Shown piece after piece: positions 10,560 to 22,492 of a stretch of 64,000 bases of DNA. The stretch covers positions 4,920,220 to 4,984,219 of the forward strand of contig CM030856.1 of assembly GCA_018105865.1 (NCBI GenBank), read 5' to 3'. A program made the translations under genes and the position numbers. How positions within the stretch are numbered: the stretch's first letter is position 1; every line of letters starts with the position of its first letter. The notes under the pieces are model-generated. The model had not been told where the DNA came from. It saw only the letters and a program-made list of their open reading frames with translations, and ran no database searches. The DNA is from Metaphire vulgaris. Taxonomy: Eukaryota; Annelida; Clitellata; Crassiclitellata; Megascolecidae.

Positions 10560-11210
10560 AATCCACCTAGATTCACAATAACGGTTGATGGAACAGAACT
10601 GGAACAGGTTACACAATTCTGCTACCTTGGGAGCCTAATAACAGAAGATTCCAGATGCCAGGAGGAGATAAAGAGAAGAATAGCGATGGGAAAACGAGCT
10701 TTTTTGGACAGAGGAGAACTGGTAAGAGGGAGATAAATAAGAAGAGATAAAAACGTTGATATGGAGTGTCACTTTATATGCCTCAGAGACCCGTACTCTA
10801 CAAAAGAAGGACATACAAAAGCTAGAAACATTCGAAATGTGGCTGTGGATGAGGATGGAAATGGTCAAGTAGACGGACAAGAAAACAAACGATGAAGTAC
10901 TACAGATGGTGAACGAACAAAGATCGTTAATTAGCACCATCAATCAAAGCAGACAGAGAAACTGGATTGGACATGTACTAAGCCTTACTAAGGGGAGAAG
11001 CATTACCCAGAACAATAGTTGAGGGAAGTATAACAGGAAGAAAGACAAAAGGGACACCAAGGAAGATGTTACTGGACTGGATGATGAAAATAGATGCACA
11101 ACGTCACAAGACCTATGCAGAAATCAAAGAAGAAGCAAGACGCAGAGAGGAATGGGAACAATGGAGCCCTGAACCTGTCCCAGGACAGAGAACAAGATAA
11201 TGATGAGCCC
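10560..11210 (+). mobile_element. RTE-like LINE 3' end
   Basis: Blocks ITVDGTELEQVTQFCYLGSL then 'RRIAMGKRAFLDRGEL' (10539-10736), followed in broken frames by 'KETFEMWLWMRME', 'RQRNWIGHVL' and 'WSPEPVPGQRTR', ending near 'aacaagataatgatga'. It matches the element at 37349-37926 (in opposite orientation), giving a same-family assignment. Confidence 0.8.
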
Positions 11211-11284
11211 CGTGAGAATCGTTGAGACCAGTGGCGCTGTTGGGTGATTTAGCTTAATTTCTGTATAAAGATATTGGAAAGACT

Positions 11285-11755
11285 GCAGTAGTTTATAAAC
11301 TGAGATCATCGTCATCACACTCCATAGTCCATAAGGACCGTCGGAGCCAACGGCGTAGAAGTGCTCGTCCATGGCCCTTTCCTTTCTTTGGCCATGTGTA
11401 TCGCATTTTGAGTGTCAAGTCCAGTCCATTCAAGAATATCATCGATCCATCTTCTCTTTGGTCTTCCTCTCTCTCGCATACCATCTGATCTTCCCATCAT
11501 CACTGTCTTTATTAGTCTTTCGTCTTTCATCCCTCATTCTGCAGATGTGTTCAAATATTGATAATTTTCTGTCTTTGATCTTCCCCATAACAGTCTTTGT
11601 TCGTCTCAGGTCTTTGCGAATGGTATTTTTCTATAGCATTTCATTTCAAATGCATTCAGTTTTATTCTGTCTTGTTTCTTCATGGTCAATGTCTCACATG
11701 CATACAGTAAGGTGGATATCACACATGCGTCCACAATTCGCAATTTAGTGAGATA
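11285..11755 (-). mobile_element. RTE-like LINE 3' end
   Basis: Minus strand: RIVDACVISTLLYACETLTM (11800-11606), then GRSDGMRERGRPKRRWIDDI and 'ILEWTGLD' (11530-11315), ending with 'PLAPTVLMDYGV' and a (GAT)n-like tail near 11290. A decayed copy whose C-terminal wording differs from 10560-11210, so a second subfamily. Confidence 0.8.
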
Positions 11756-11860
11756 AACTAAGATATCAGTGCTGAATACAATTCCATGTTCTATTGGCAA
11801 CCTGTTTAACTTTTGGAGAACAGGTTTAATATGATCGTGCTATCGAGTTTTAGTAACTGA
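11755..11860 (-). mobile_element. L2-like LINE scrap
   Basis: 'gaatacaattccatgttctattggcaacc' parallels 'caatacaattctctgttctaccggcagcc' at 4695-4725 in the LINE at 4240-5360. A short remnant. Confidence 0.55.
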
Positions 11861-11929
11861 GAGAAGTCGAGGTAGTACATGTGATAGGAGAAGTCGAGGT
11901 ACTGTAGTACCTGAGATAGAAGAAGAAAG

Positions 11930-12135
11930 GTCTAATAGAGAGATAGAGATAGAAAGAAGGAATCAGCCATCCAATAGTAAAATCTTAGCCAAAAAGCTAA
12001 GTCGACCAACCACATGAGAGATCTAATCCTATGTAGCGGCCGGGCGTCAGCCATCCTGGGAAAGTAGTACATTGGCCGGTTCGCCACAGTTGCTTAGTTG
12101 CACAGTTGCCCGGTTCGCTACAGATGCTTAGCAAG
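11930..12135. repeat. Repeat with CTTAGC hairpin and 'CCGGTTCG' ends
   Basis: Contains 'atcttagccaaaaagctaag' (hairpin CTTAGC/GCTAAG) near 11976-11999 and two 'ccggttcgc.acag' blocks near 12073 and 12110. The hairpin and the CCGGTTCGCCAC end are shared with the element at 31398-32289. The minus-strand hairpin resembles the 5' part of U2 snRNA over about a dozen bases only. Confidence 0.5.
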
Positions 12136-12277
12136 TGATGGCCTACACTCACGAAAACCAATAAAACAAACACGATTAAATAAATGCGACTGAAACAATT
12201 AAAATAGACACAATATTGAGAAAGTGAGTGGAAATCATGAAAATACGTCAACTTTTGAAAAAAAACTTCTCACTTAA

Positions 12278-12362
12278 TTGCAGTGGTCAAAAGTCCGCTG
12301 TGGTCAGTCGTCCAGTGGTCAAAAATCCGCTGTGATCAATCGTCCAGTGGTCAATCGTCCTA
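12278..12362. repeat. Short tandem repeat 'cagtggtcaaaagtccgctg'
   Basis: Three degenerate units of about 30 bp built from 'gtggtca', '.atccgctgtg' and 'tcgtcc'. No gene. Confidence 0.6.
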
Positions 12363-12598
12363 GAACCCTCGAGACACACCATATAGGCTATTCAATACGA
12401 ATTAGAGCCAGGTTCTAGCCGGAAAGGTCAGTCAGATCGGCGGGAGAGCAGCCTAAGGCCAAGAAAATAATGTAGTAGAATATTTATACTGAAGAAACTG
12501 ATCGTTGTAGTTGCTTCGGAATTCTTTCTTGGAATTTTGAAGACAGGTTCTTGCCCAACAATACCTTGTTTCAACGAATTTATGCGATCAGTACTGAG

Positions 12599-12929
12599 CA
12601 GTGGCGTAGCGAGGGGGCAGAGGGGGCGAAGCGCCCCAGGCGGCACTTGCCCTAAGGGCGGCATTTTCGAGATTTCATAACGTTTTTATCATTATTAGCC
12701 TTTATTAGGGTTTTTTGCTTGTCAGACTTTTTAGAGACTCGATAACGTTGTTTTTTTGCTTGTCAGACTTTTTAAAGACTTGATTGGTAAGATTTTTTTC
12801 AGGAAATTTTGAAACTATTCCGCCGCGAAAGGCGGCACTTTTTAGTTTCTCCTTTTGAAAAATTTCCGCCGCGAAAGGGGACACTTTTTATTTTCGCCCC
12901 AGGCGGCACTTTGCCTAGCTACGCCACTG
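12599..12929. mobile_element. hAT-like non-autonomous element
   Basis: Ends CAGTGGCGTAGCGAGG and TAGCTACGCCACTG form terminal inverted repeats, flanked by the perfect 8-bp duplication GTACTGAG (12591-12598 and 12930-12937). It contains two internal 'gcttgtcagactttttaaaga' copies and 'ccgccgcgaaag..gcacttttta' repeats. No transposase. The ORFs inside are not genes. Confidence 0.9.
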
Positions 12930-13139
12930 GTACTGAGTTGACCAACAACGCTGTCGAACTTACTGACATGTTTTGTTTTGTAAATGTCGCATAATATTGT
13001 ATTCCTTATTGAAAGCGATGGTTTATTGGCAAATCAAGCATAAAATAATCCAAAAAGTTCCATAAAGAAAACTCGTTTGTCCACGAACTCTTGAGTGAAC
13101 GATTTTCAGGGATCTTACGTTTTTATGACGACGATAATG

Positions 13140-13570
13140 CCAGGATGAGAGATTTTAATTTTTAAAACTAATTTCTGAAATGCTCGGCGGGCCAAGGAGA
13201 AAAAGCTTATTAATACTTGTGTTTGAATAGTTTAGCCAGGACAAATCACAATAAGTTAGATATGGTAATATGATAGATTTATATAACGGGATCAGATGAT
13301 GAGAAGGAATTGATGATTTTACTCTATAGCTAAAATTTCCATATTTTTGTAATTTTACCAGAGATTTCATGAATATGATAATCCCAATTTATTTGCTGTT
13401 GTATTATTATACCAAGAAACTTGGCGTGGTCGGTGCTTGTAATACTAAGGTTTCCAGCAGCGATAGAAATTAGAATCAGTTGCAGCTGATCGTTTTTATG
13501 GAAGAATATGACATGCGATCTTCTTACGTTAACAGAAAGTTTTTTTTTGAAACCATTGGAAGACATTATT
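13140..13570 (-). mobile_element. Non-LTR reverse transcriptase fragment
   Basis: Minus strand 13566-13330: 'VNVRRSHVIFFHKND' and DHAKFLGIIIQQQINWDYHI. 13370-13155: 'HHLIPLYKSIILPYLTYCDLSW' and 'NKLFLLGPPSISEISFKN'. These are the post-catalytic RT blocks of jockey/CR1-like LINEs. Frames are interrupted. Confidence 0.75.
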
Positions 13571-13736
13571 TACTTCTCTTGATGCGATGTCTCTAAGCTC
13601 TTTTTAGTTGCTCTTCACTCTAAGATTACAGGACTGCAAGTCACTCTGGTAGGAAGTAGCGGTGTTACTATCCTTTGAAACATCTGCTTCAAGACCCGTG
13701 ACAGCAGGGCCGTTTTAAGGTCTTCGTAAGCCCCAG

Positions 13737-14690
13737 CAGTGGCGGTGGGGGGCCCGTGACCCCCTATTGAGTGCCTGGCCTCCCAGTGGCCCCCTGTTGG
13801 GACCCTATACTCAATACTACATACCTAACAACAAATGGTTGGCCCCCATGATTAGAAGTTGCCACCCCAACGGCCCCCACTTGCCAAATCCTCACAGAGA
13901 AAAATTTGTGTAACGTTACGATGAATTTAAGTGTAAGTGTTACCTTAGTCGAGTAACCTACGTGTAACGTTACACCAGGTTACACTGAAGTGTATACCGA
14001 GAAAATTTTGTGTAACGTTACGATTAATTTAAGTGTAAATGTTACCCTAGTCGAGTAACCTATAGTGTGGCGAAATCAGAAAATAGCAGTGAAAAGAATT
14101 AATAATCAATAATAAATAAGCCTGAGGTCCTATAGAAATAATACATAGATCATAATTACCCAAATAGCGTAGAGAAACAAAGAAACAAGTATTCTGTACA
14201 TGGCGCAAAACGTTAAGGAAAGGGAGCAATATTAGGATAGTGAGTTTAGCACACCTTTCTATCGCCGGTTTAGAACTCCTAAATAGCAGGTACAGATTTT
14301 GCAGGCAACAAATTAATATATTAAATATAACCCTACTTTTGCTTTCTGTGTAAACTTACTCTGCTTTGTTATGTTATGTTGCTTTGTACTTTTGTATATT
14401 GTATGTATCCACTATTCCACTTTAAAACAATTTGGGGGAAACTTAAATCAAGTTTTCCCAATTTTACCCATGGTGTCAATTTTACACAATGTTAATGTAA
14501 CCCTACTTCTGCCAAAATTTGGGGTTAACTTACACCAAGTTTTCCTGAGGTTACACCAAAGCATGGTGTCAACTTTACACCTGGTTCGCGTTTTGAATAC
14601 ACCATCGCTTGGTGTAAGGTTACACCTGAATTACCACCAAGTCTTGGTGTAACGTTACACAACTTTTTCTCTGTGCTGGAGCCGCCACTG
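13737..14690. mobile_element. hAT-like element with internal palindromes
   Basis: Ends CAGTGGCGGTGGGGG and GAGCCGCCACTG, with perfect target duplication AGCCCCAG (13729-13736, 14691-14698). The outer parts match 24653-24842 and 51002-51192. The enlarged interior holds multiple copies of 'gtgtaacgttacac' (a perfect palindrome) and related 'tggtgtaa/ttacacca' words at 13908-14065 and 14440-14662. The ORF at 14371-14652 merely reads through these repeats. Confidence 0.88.
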
Positions 14691-15022
14691 AGCCCCAGGC
14701 ACTCTCTTACTCGTAAGACCTCCTCAACTTAAACCGCCAACTACTCAGCCCACTGTGCAATAAGCTAAACACAGTCACATTATTTTCTGGCTTCGTGTTT
14801 AATTATGATTTAGGAATTCACGCTCACCAGTTTTCTATTTCAAAATTCAAATCTCAGTTATTCGCAATGTTAAGTATTTTATGCAATTATGCATTATCCT
14901 CCCTGGCACTACATTCAGTCGAAAAGGAATTGATGCGGGAAATGGCATTTGAGGACGTCATAGGCTAAGTGACTTTGCTAATGCAAAGAGACGACAATTT
15001 GCATATTGTAACACAGCTCAAG

Positions 15023-15278
15023 CAGAGATGTCCATGGGTCCATTTTTTAGAACCCAATCCATCCCAAACCCATCAAGTCTTCAATCCAACCCAACCCAAC
15101 CCATAATAGGTTACCTGACCCTTACCTTACCCAACCCAACCCAACCCACTGTAATACATTGCAGTTTCTTAAACCATGACATTCTCTGACCCAACCTAAC
15201 CCAACCCACCATTAATATGGAAAAGTCTGACCCAACCAAACCCAACCCATGGGTTAACCCAACCCATGGACATCTCTG
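15023..15278. mobile_element. MITE with AGAGATGTCCATGG ends and (CCAACCC)n core
   Basis: Inverted ends CAGAGATGTCCATGGG and CCCATGGACATCTCTG, flanked by AGCTCAAG duplications (15015-15022, 15279-15286). The core is degenerate 'cccaacccaaccc'. A related scrap lies at 20640-20705. Confidence 0.9.
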
Positions 15279-15519
15279 AGCTCAAGTACTCCTATAACCA
15301 TACTATACTGTTTGTGACTGCTAGAGTTAAGCGTTATTAAATTTGTATCCGCAATAATTTCTGCCATATTTTATTCCTTTAATATTTTCAATACCTTTTT
15401 TCTGACTTTCGTAGGTCCCTGAAAAGTTCGTAGGCCCTAGGTTCAGTGCCTACTGTGCCTAGAGGATAAAGCGGCTCTGGGTGGGAAGATGAAAGAACGG
15501 TTTTAAACATCAGTCTTGC

Positions 15520-16215
15520 GCAGTGTTGCCAGTGTGGGGTTTTTCCAACCAAATCTGGTTTTTTGGGCCTCGTCTGGTTGGTTGGATTTTTTTGCCGGAA
15601 TCTGTTTTTTTAAATCTGCGAAAATTTATAAAATTGCCTGATTTATGCAGTGAAAGTTAGATAATTAGGAGTTTTAAGATGTACTTCCATGTTGACAACC
15701 TTTTTCTTTGTTTGTCAGGAATCTATTAGTATTTTGAATAGGATAAAGATTACTTGACGAACTAATTTTTTTAAGTTTTTTAAGACTTTTTGGAGACGCA
15801 ATTACAAAATTAAATTTTTGTAACTAACTTTGTCACGATTTTTTATGAAGTTTAATCATCGTTTTGATACCTTTTTAAAACCTGTTTTTTCTGTTTTTTA
15901 AAGGCAACGATCTGGTTTTTTTCTCAAAAGCTCTGAGCTGGTAAAACTGGTCTTGCTGCAACGCGACACAATTTTGAAATTAATTTTAAGTTGGAGGAGA
16001 GGTCGTCATATTTAAATTTTTGCCTTTCATCGGCATATTAACAACGGATGTTTCGGCGCCAGATGACGGCATTTCTATAAAATATACTGTAAAAACAGAC
16101 TGATCAAATAACAATACGCTGAATGCATAGAAAACTGAAAACAAACGAGGAATAACAAGTCGATAAACGTAAAAAAAATCAGTTTTTCAGTGGGAATGAA
16201 CTAAACTTTTCACGA
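15520..16215. repeat. T-rich 'ctggttttt' repeat region
   Basis: Starts 'cagtgttgccagtgtgggg' and near 15940 has 'ctggtaaaactggtcttgctg', which look like opposite ends of a hAT-like element, although the flanking octamers do not match well. No coding content. 16020-16215 shares 'ttaacaacggatgttt..cgccagatgacggc' with 16620-16660. Confidence 0.4.
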
Positions 16216-16273
16216 CATATTTTGCCAATTCGTTTAACTTATATATATATATAAAATATATATATATATACTA

Positions 16274-16824
16274 AATGGGCAAAAGTTAACTAAAAATTTT
16301 TAGTTAACTTTTAGTTAAACTACTTTTTTAATTGCATAAAAGTTAAACTGGTTTTTGCCAGTCAAGACTTTTTGTAAAAGTTTAGTTAAAAATTTTTAAA
16401 CTTTTTTTTTTTTGTTAACTTTTTTAGTTAAACTTTTATTCAGATTTTGACAGATGAAAACCTGTTTTTCAGTCTGTTTTTTTTGCACGATCTATTTTTT
16501 TCTCAAAAAATGAAACATTGTAACGTTGAAACAACCTCATTTAAATTGCCGATAAAGAATTTGTGGATATTGTCGACAGCTTTTTAAAATTATAATCGTA
16601 AATCGTGTTCTTTGCAGCTTGACAACGGATGTTTTACTAGCCAGATGACGGCTCATTTCAAAGTTAAAAAGTTAAACTAAAAGTTAAACTGCTTTTAATT
16701 AGTTATCAATTAAATTAAACCATGAGAAACAAACGAGGATTAACACGTTAAACTGCTTGATTGCAAAAAGTGTTTTTTCAAGTTTAACTAAAAAAATTAG
16801 TTACATTTTTTGCCATCACTGTTT
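16274..16824. mobile_element. MITE of 'GTTAAAC' family
   Basis: Left end 'atgggcaaaagttaact', right end 'gttacattttttgccatcactg'. The interior is many inverted and direct 'agttaaact/agtttaact' words, as in the intact copy at 52536-53076. (TA)n tracts flank both sides (16237-16270, 16826-16849), hiding any duplication. The segment 16440-16660 interrupts it. Confidence 0.65.
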
Positions 16825-17415
16825 ATATATATATATATATATATATATTATATTTTATTCGTTATATCGACATGCAATTATATAATCCGCGTTTGATCTA
16901 AGTTTTTTTTACAAGAAACTTGGTGAGTCAATTGCGGAAAGATTACTCTTTAATGACGATTTTGAACTTGCTCAGTGGACTTGCTACTAGATCAGACACA
17001 TTGGACAGATGACGTTAACGATCTGTTGATATTTCGAGAAATGGAAATCAAGAATTTGTGCAGCAGAAAGAGATATCATTAGTGAATTTCGCCAATACAG
17101 TATCTTATGAGAAGAACATATTTGGATCAAATGCTTCCCTGATACAAGCTCTTAATACAATTTCCAATTTTTCTAACTAGTGTAAGAGGGGATTCTCACA
17201 AGTGAAATAGCTAATTGCCCCAACGAAGACGTCCCTATAATGACAAAAACAGTCTCGTCACTTTTATTCATCAGATTAGTGGTATCACCTCTCACATATT
17301 TTGATCCTATAAAGCATGTTGATTCATGCCTGATTGGTAGTAGACATTCAACTCTAGACTTACAAAGCAAGAAAAGAAATCAAGTCATCGCCCAACGTCT
17401 GTGTGACCGGAGGAG
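16825..17415. other. No gene seen
   Basis: (TA)n at 16826-16849, then about 560 bp without supported coding content. The two overlapping short ORFs near 17173-17440 are mutual shadows with no recognisable motif. Confidence 0.5.
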
Positions 17416-17419
17416 CATG

Positions 17420-17632
17420 ATGATGGCTGGTTGGTGGTGATGATGAAATGATGATGGCTTGTTATTATTATGATGACTATGATGATGATTATGATGATGA
17501 TGATGACGATAACGATGACGGCGGTGATGATGATGATGACGGTGGTGATGATGATGATGATAATGATGATTATGATGACTATGATGATGATTATGATGAT
17601 GACGACGACGACGACGATGATGATGATAAAAA
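17420..17632. repeat. (GAT)n compound microsatellite
   Basis: Imperfect GAT/GAC/TAT trinucleotide array. The poly-Asp, poly-Met and poly-Ile ORFs in its frames are artefacts. Confidence 0.95.
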
Positions 17633-17829
17633 ACATAGGCAGTGGCGCAGTCAGGATTCCTAAAAGGGAGGGCATATTGACATTTTTAGGTAAACAAGTC
17701 TACGACGATCAAGAAACAGAAAAGCTCTTCCTCGCCTCATCAAGGAGTTCATGGCATATAGGCTACACGTGTTGCCATCGACCATGGCACCTACCACAAT
17801 CCATTTCTCAACGGCTTTGCGCTATTAAG

Positions 17830-18105
17830 TTCCACGACCGGTCTCGGCAGGAATCGGAGACGCGCCGATGAAATTAGGCCAGAAGCAGCAGATTTAATAG
17901 AAGAGTAGGCTAAGGGCTTGAGTATCTAGTGAAGCTGCCGAGTTGTACCGTTGCTAAAGGGGGTGTTGACGACTTGACGTACTAAGATGTATATAAAAGC
18001 CTACTGGTAGGGGAATATAACACACAGTGTCAAATCTGGAAACATCTTAGAAGCGTTTTCGCATTGCGAATGCCTAAACTACGGTTCTGTGCACAGAGTT
18101 ACATT
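17830..18105 (+). promoter_or_regulatory. Promoter and leader of receptor copy A
   Basis: Contains TGACGTAC (17975-17982, CRE-like) and a TATATAAAA box (17990-17998). Segments such as 'tagtgaagctgcc', 'gttgctaaagg' and 'ggaaacatcttagaagcg' recur in the same order upstream of copies B (27400-27665) and C (41220-41509). TGACGTAC lies exactly 131 bp before the start codon in A and B and 137 bp in C. Only A has a canonical TATA. Confidence 0.65.
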
Positions 18106-20426
18106 ATGCCAAATATAGTAGCTGTAACATGGTCATGCGTATATGCGCTGTTGATATTTCCACTGATGCTATACGCAGTTGCAGATCCTGGGAACGAGTT
18201 AAGAGAGGAAAACATAGAAAACAGCACCGTGAGTCAGTCTCCAAGTGAAGTTCGAATGCCGATTAGACAGGAAAGCAGGATTTCAGAATGTCTTCAGAGA
18301 TACAGCTGTTCAAACGCTATGGAGACACCGATCAGAGGTTTGAAATGCAACTGTGACAATATGTGCGAACTTTACGATGACTGTTGCCACGATTTTAAGA
18401 GAACTTCTTCCGTCGAGGGTGTTCTGCCTTCTCCTGAACTGATAGACTGTGTAAGACTCTCAGATTCGCCCGTTTACAAATTCATGTATTGGAAAGAATA
18501 TGTCTTCGTCGTAACAAGATGTCCGGTGACCTATGGCAATGTCTTAATTCGCCAATGGTGCGAATCATCAGACGACGACTTCATCTCACAGCCATTGAAC
18601 AATCTACCGGTAAACGGTCGGAAATCAAAGGTGCTTTACCGTAACTGGTACTGTGCCTTCTGCAACAATGAGCTCGATGTTGTTTTCTGGAGTGTCGAGA
18701 AGAACCGCATGAAACTTACCAGGAGTTTATACATTCACCTTCTGAAGACGCTTCTGGCTCGTCGGGTTCTGACCAATTGACGAACGATTTTGAGGTTTTG
18801 CGTTTTACGAAACCCGATGATTTCAGTCCTCGAGAGTGTTTGAACTCCGTTCGAAAATGTGCCGAGAATTGGACGGATCAGGGGACGGCGGTGAGATGCG
18901 AACAGCGTCTTCAGGCGACCGCATACGTCGACGGACACGAAACAGGCCAAAGAAATCAGCGAACGTACAGGAATCCAGACTGCGCGACCTGCAACTACGC
19001 GGAAGAATCAAGCATTTCTTGCTCATTAGAGTTCCAATCGCGAGACGTAATTATTCAAGATAGTGATGTATCAATACTTTTCGGCGTGAATGTTGTTGAT
19101 AGTTTACCAAGACTTGTAAGAGATGATGTTTATTGGGAACAGAAGATGGTGAGTGAAGAAATGAACGTGTCTCAAAAGTGTGAGCTGGGAATGGTGTATG
19201 ATTCGCTGGCTAAAATCTGTCGTGAGATTCTCTGCGCCAAAGGATCCGAAAGTGAAAACGACAGCCGTTGCACATCGGTAAATGGAACAAGCGAATTGCT
19301 TTCGCTGACTGAAAGTCTCAACTGCACTGAATTTGTGCGACTAAACGCTTCGGAATTCACGTTTTTCAACAATCAGACGCTGCTCCTACACAAGAATCGC
19401 CCACTCTACGACATAATCGATTATGTCATTGACCCCGACTACATGTATGCCTACATTTGCTTGTCGTATGTACAGGCAGACTACACTGAAACAGTTAGGC
19501 AAGTGATTTCTTTTCAATTCGACCGCATACAGGGTATTCTGTCTCTCGTTGGTTCGATAATTTCTTTGATATCTTTGTTTGCACTGTTCGTTGTGTATCT
19601 GATATTTCCAGTTTTACGCAACGTCCCTGGTAAATGTGTCATTTGCCTCGCTGTGTCACTATTCTCGGCGCTTCTGCTGTTTCTGTTCGTGTTCAGTCCG
19701 GGTCCCTTTTGCTTCTATCTCTCAGCAGCCATACATTTCGCCTTCTTGGCCTCGTTTTGTTGGATGAATGTTCTGTCGATTGACATCTGCAGAACATTCT
19801 CTTCTAGAAAGATCAGTTCAGAGAACAAGCCGACATCAAAACACTTCGTCATTTACTCCATCTACTCGTGGACGTTGCCCGCCGCCATCACATTTATCTG
19901 CCTAATTCTTGACATTGCGCAGGTGAACGACAGGATTCGACCCCATTACGGTCGTGAGATCTGTTGGATAACCAATCCAACGGCGTTAATTGTTTTCTTC
20001 CTGGTTCCAGTGGCCTTGCTTTTGATCGCAAACTTTGTCCTTTTCGCGATCACTGCTTGTGCCTTGCGTCGTTTCGCCGACGAAAGTCGCATGGCGGCGA
20101 AGAAATCGACCTCCCGCAAAGCTCGCCTGTTGCTACATGCTAAGCTTTCGATCATCATGGGACTCCCCTGGGTCCTTGGATACGCAGCGAACATTACTCA
20201 GTGGACTGTGCTGTGGTACCTGTTCATCATATTCAACACCCTGCAAGGCGCATTTCTATGCCTATCGTTTGTCTGCACGAAGAGAGTTTTTCGACTGATG
20301 AGAGACTATTCAGCACGGGGTCGGTCTTCGATTTCAGCGAGAAACGAAAACAAACACGGGCGTACCCAGACAGACAGCGTCGAACTATCGTCTCGTGTCG
20401 ATCAAAACGCAGCCAAAACGTTCTGA
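18106..20426 (+). pseudogene. Somatomedin B family B-like GPCR, copy A (one frameshift)
   Basis: A cell-surface receptor by inference; ligand unknown. I chose the ATG at 18106 because copies B and C start at the same place, although an in-frame ATG at 18070 exists. Residues 1-25 are a signal peptide. A complete 8-Cys somatomedin B domain follows (LKCNCDNMCELYDDCCHDF core, 18340-18450). Then come two 'YRN..CA.CN' Cys modules (about 18640 and 18975), a Cys-rich linker and seven hydrophobic helices (about 19530-20285) with family B hallmarks (Cys in ECL2 'REICWI', GLPWVLGY in helix 6). A GPS cleavage motif is not evident. The tail is Ser-rich. The frame shifts once near 18715: compared with copy B one base is missing in 'gaaac-ttacc', and the downstream frame is open from about 18693 to 20426. 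An unusual intron or a sequencing error could also explain this. It is otherwise the least damaged copy. Confidence 0.82.
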
Positions 20427-21295
20427 CAGATGTATAAGTAAATGAGAATAGTAGAGCCTGCATGCATATATAAGTATAGTATACGTATACATAAGGGTAA
20501 TGGCCTGAATGTATATTGCCTTGCAAGAAAAATTTCACCCCACCATCGAAGCTGTTGAATAGGATGAAACGCTGTATCCAAATAGCTTTGGTAATTTGAT
20601 TAGTTAATCACTTGTTAAGAAGAAATCCAAGGATGCTGATTTCATTTACATTGCAATTTCTTAAACCATGACATATTTTCAGACCCAACTCAACCCAACA
20701 CACCAGGGGCGCCCACAGAAGGAAAAAAGAAAGCAAATGCTTCCTAAAAAAGCTAGAGGGAGGAAATACTCCCCTGAGTTTTTGTATCACGTTAGAGACT
20801 TAGAGTAGCATTTTAATTCGATAAATACCTGTGCAATTATTGCAGTGCAATTTTGTAACATCACATAAGCTCAAATCAAATTCAAGTTCATTATTATCAG
20901 GCATTCATAAAATTTTATTATTATTGTCACTTTTACGTACTGTCATTCTAATGATGCAGAATGTAAACTTCCTTCCTACATACCTATATACATGCCTACC
21001 AACCTACCTACCTACCTAACTACCTACCTATTTACTTCCATTTATAATGACGGTACAGGAAATGACGGTCCAGGAAATGGCGGTCCAGGAAATGATAGAG
21101 AACCCATATTTATATAGACAGTACCTGCGTTTAGTATATTTATGTGAGGAACTGTCATATTAACTACGTAATTATTCGTATTTATGTGTTTCGATTCGCA
21201 TATTATATGACTTACAATTATATAAACGGCTTGTAATATAATATTTTTGTGACCCACCCTAATATTATACAGTATCTATATATTGCTATGATACG
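20427..21295. other. No gene; small tandem repeats
   Basis: 3' flank of copy A without a clear AATAAA. 20640-20705 is a scrap of the 15023-15278 MITE type. 20975-21040 is a CTAC-type microsatellite. 21048-21093 has three 'ggaaatgacggtcca' units of about 15 bp. Confidence 0.55.
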
Positions 21296-21320
21296 TTTGT
21301 GCCAAACGCATCCACATTCA

Positions 21321-21370
<50 letters not shown>

Positions 21371-21416
21371 TATTACTATAATTAAACAGAATTAATGTGG
21401 ACGCGTTTGGCACAAA
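21296..21416. repeat. Hairpin with (TA)n loop
   Basis: Inverted arms 'tttgtgccaaacgcatcc' (21296-21318) and its complement (21394-21416), 22 of 23 matching, enclose about 25 TA units. This is a microsatellite-carrying mini-element or a palindromic insertion. Confidence 0.75.
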
Positions 21417-21879
21417 AGAAAGCAGCTTTGATATTGGATACTTATATACAGTGTAGGCTACTTTGATAACGTTGCTAACTAATATGATAGTACGAATCTA
21501 TATGTTGCTGATATTTTAATGGACAACAATTAATACTTTTAGATATACTGCTTATATGTTAACACCTCCACTTAACCCCACCACCACCACCACCCACTCA
21601 TCCGCTTCGGTTATGGAAACATTAGAAAGTCAATTGGGTCAATGCCTAACAAATGGAAATTTTGCTTTGATTTTAGATTTACCCTGCATTCACTTGCATT
21701 ACTTTTACTCGATAGATGGCTCCATACTACATTAGTATGATTTTTTCCAATTACGAGGTCGGAATGTCACAGAAGAAGAGAATAAAGTAGTAAATGAGAA
21801 TTAGTCAAGGAAAAATCCGTTCAAATGCCACCACCACTCCGTAGCGACTTGTAGATTAAACTGCTTAATAGTATAGTCA

Positions 21880-21959
21880 TTAACCCCTTAACTGGGGATC
21901 CCGGATATATCCGTCCATTTTACATTGAGTTACAGTTAAATACACGGTTAAGGGGTTAA
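21880..21959. mobile_element. 80-bp TTAA-flanked mini-element (piggyBac-like)
   Basis: TTAA, then inverted ends CCCCTTAACTGGGG / GGTTAAGGGG, then TTAA. The paralogous block at about 36288 reads 'cattaatcattgatcg' with a single TTAA, the exact empty site. A second copy is at 62220-62300. Confidence 0.85.
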
Positions 21960-22035
21960 TCATTGATCGTGATTCAAGGACCCGTGATTCGTTAGTTTTC
22001 ATGAGTATTATTATGTTACCTTAGTTGATTGGCTG

Positions 22036-22355
22036 CAGTGGCGTAGCCAAAGGGGATGGGCTTAATCCCCCTTGGCTGCCAACGAAAATTTTTGTGTTTC
22101 CATACATTCTTTTTATTTTCAGACGCGGTTTGGAGGGTCAAAACCCTCTTGGCTGGCTGCCGACCCGAAATGTTTAGGTACTATAGAATGAAAAGGTGTA
22201 AGGTTACGACCTTTTTGCTTGTCAGCATCTGCAAAGGAAAAATACAAAAATACAAGAAGGAAAGGCGATGATGACCTTTTTTGCTTGTCAAAATTTTCTG
22301 AAGTTGGTTACTATCAAAACCAACCCCCATTTCGGAAATCCTGGCTACGCCACTG
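22036..22355. mobile_element. hAT-like non-autonomous element
   Basis: CAGTGGCGTAGCC ... GGCTACGCCACTG ends with perfect ATTGGCTG duplications (22028-22035, 22356-22363). The same insertion with the same duplication is at 36372-36690, so it predates the segmental duplication. The ORF at 22056-22271 is internal noise. Confidence 0.92.
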
Positions 22356-22492
22356 ATTGGCTGTGTAGATACCTTACGACAATGTTATTGGCTGATTAGC
22401 TATTATGAATAACAAGTCATGTTAAATAAAAGGCTGCCGTGAGAGCTGTGCGGGCTTCTCTCGGCCCAGACTGTCGCCCGGTTCCTGACTAG

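Noticed and set aside
17385..17871. Long ORFs of Ile, Asp or Met repeats
   Set aside because: They read the (GAT)n array in different frames; there is no non-repetitive coding content.
18777..20426. Separate second gene starting at 18777
   Set aside because: It begins with TTG, lacks a leader, and its upstream frame (from about 18693) aligns with copy B's linker, so it is the downstream part of the same receptor after a frameshift.
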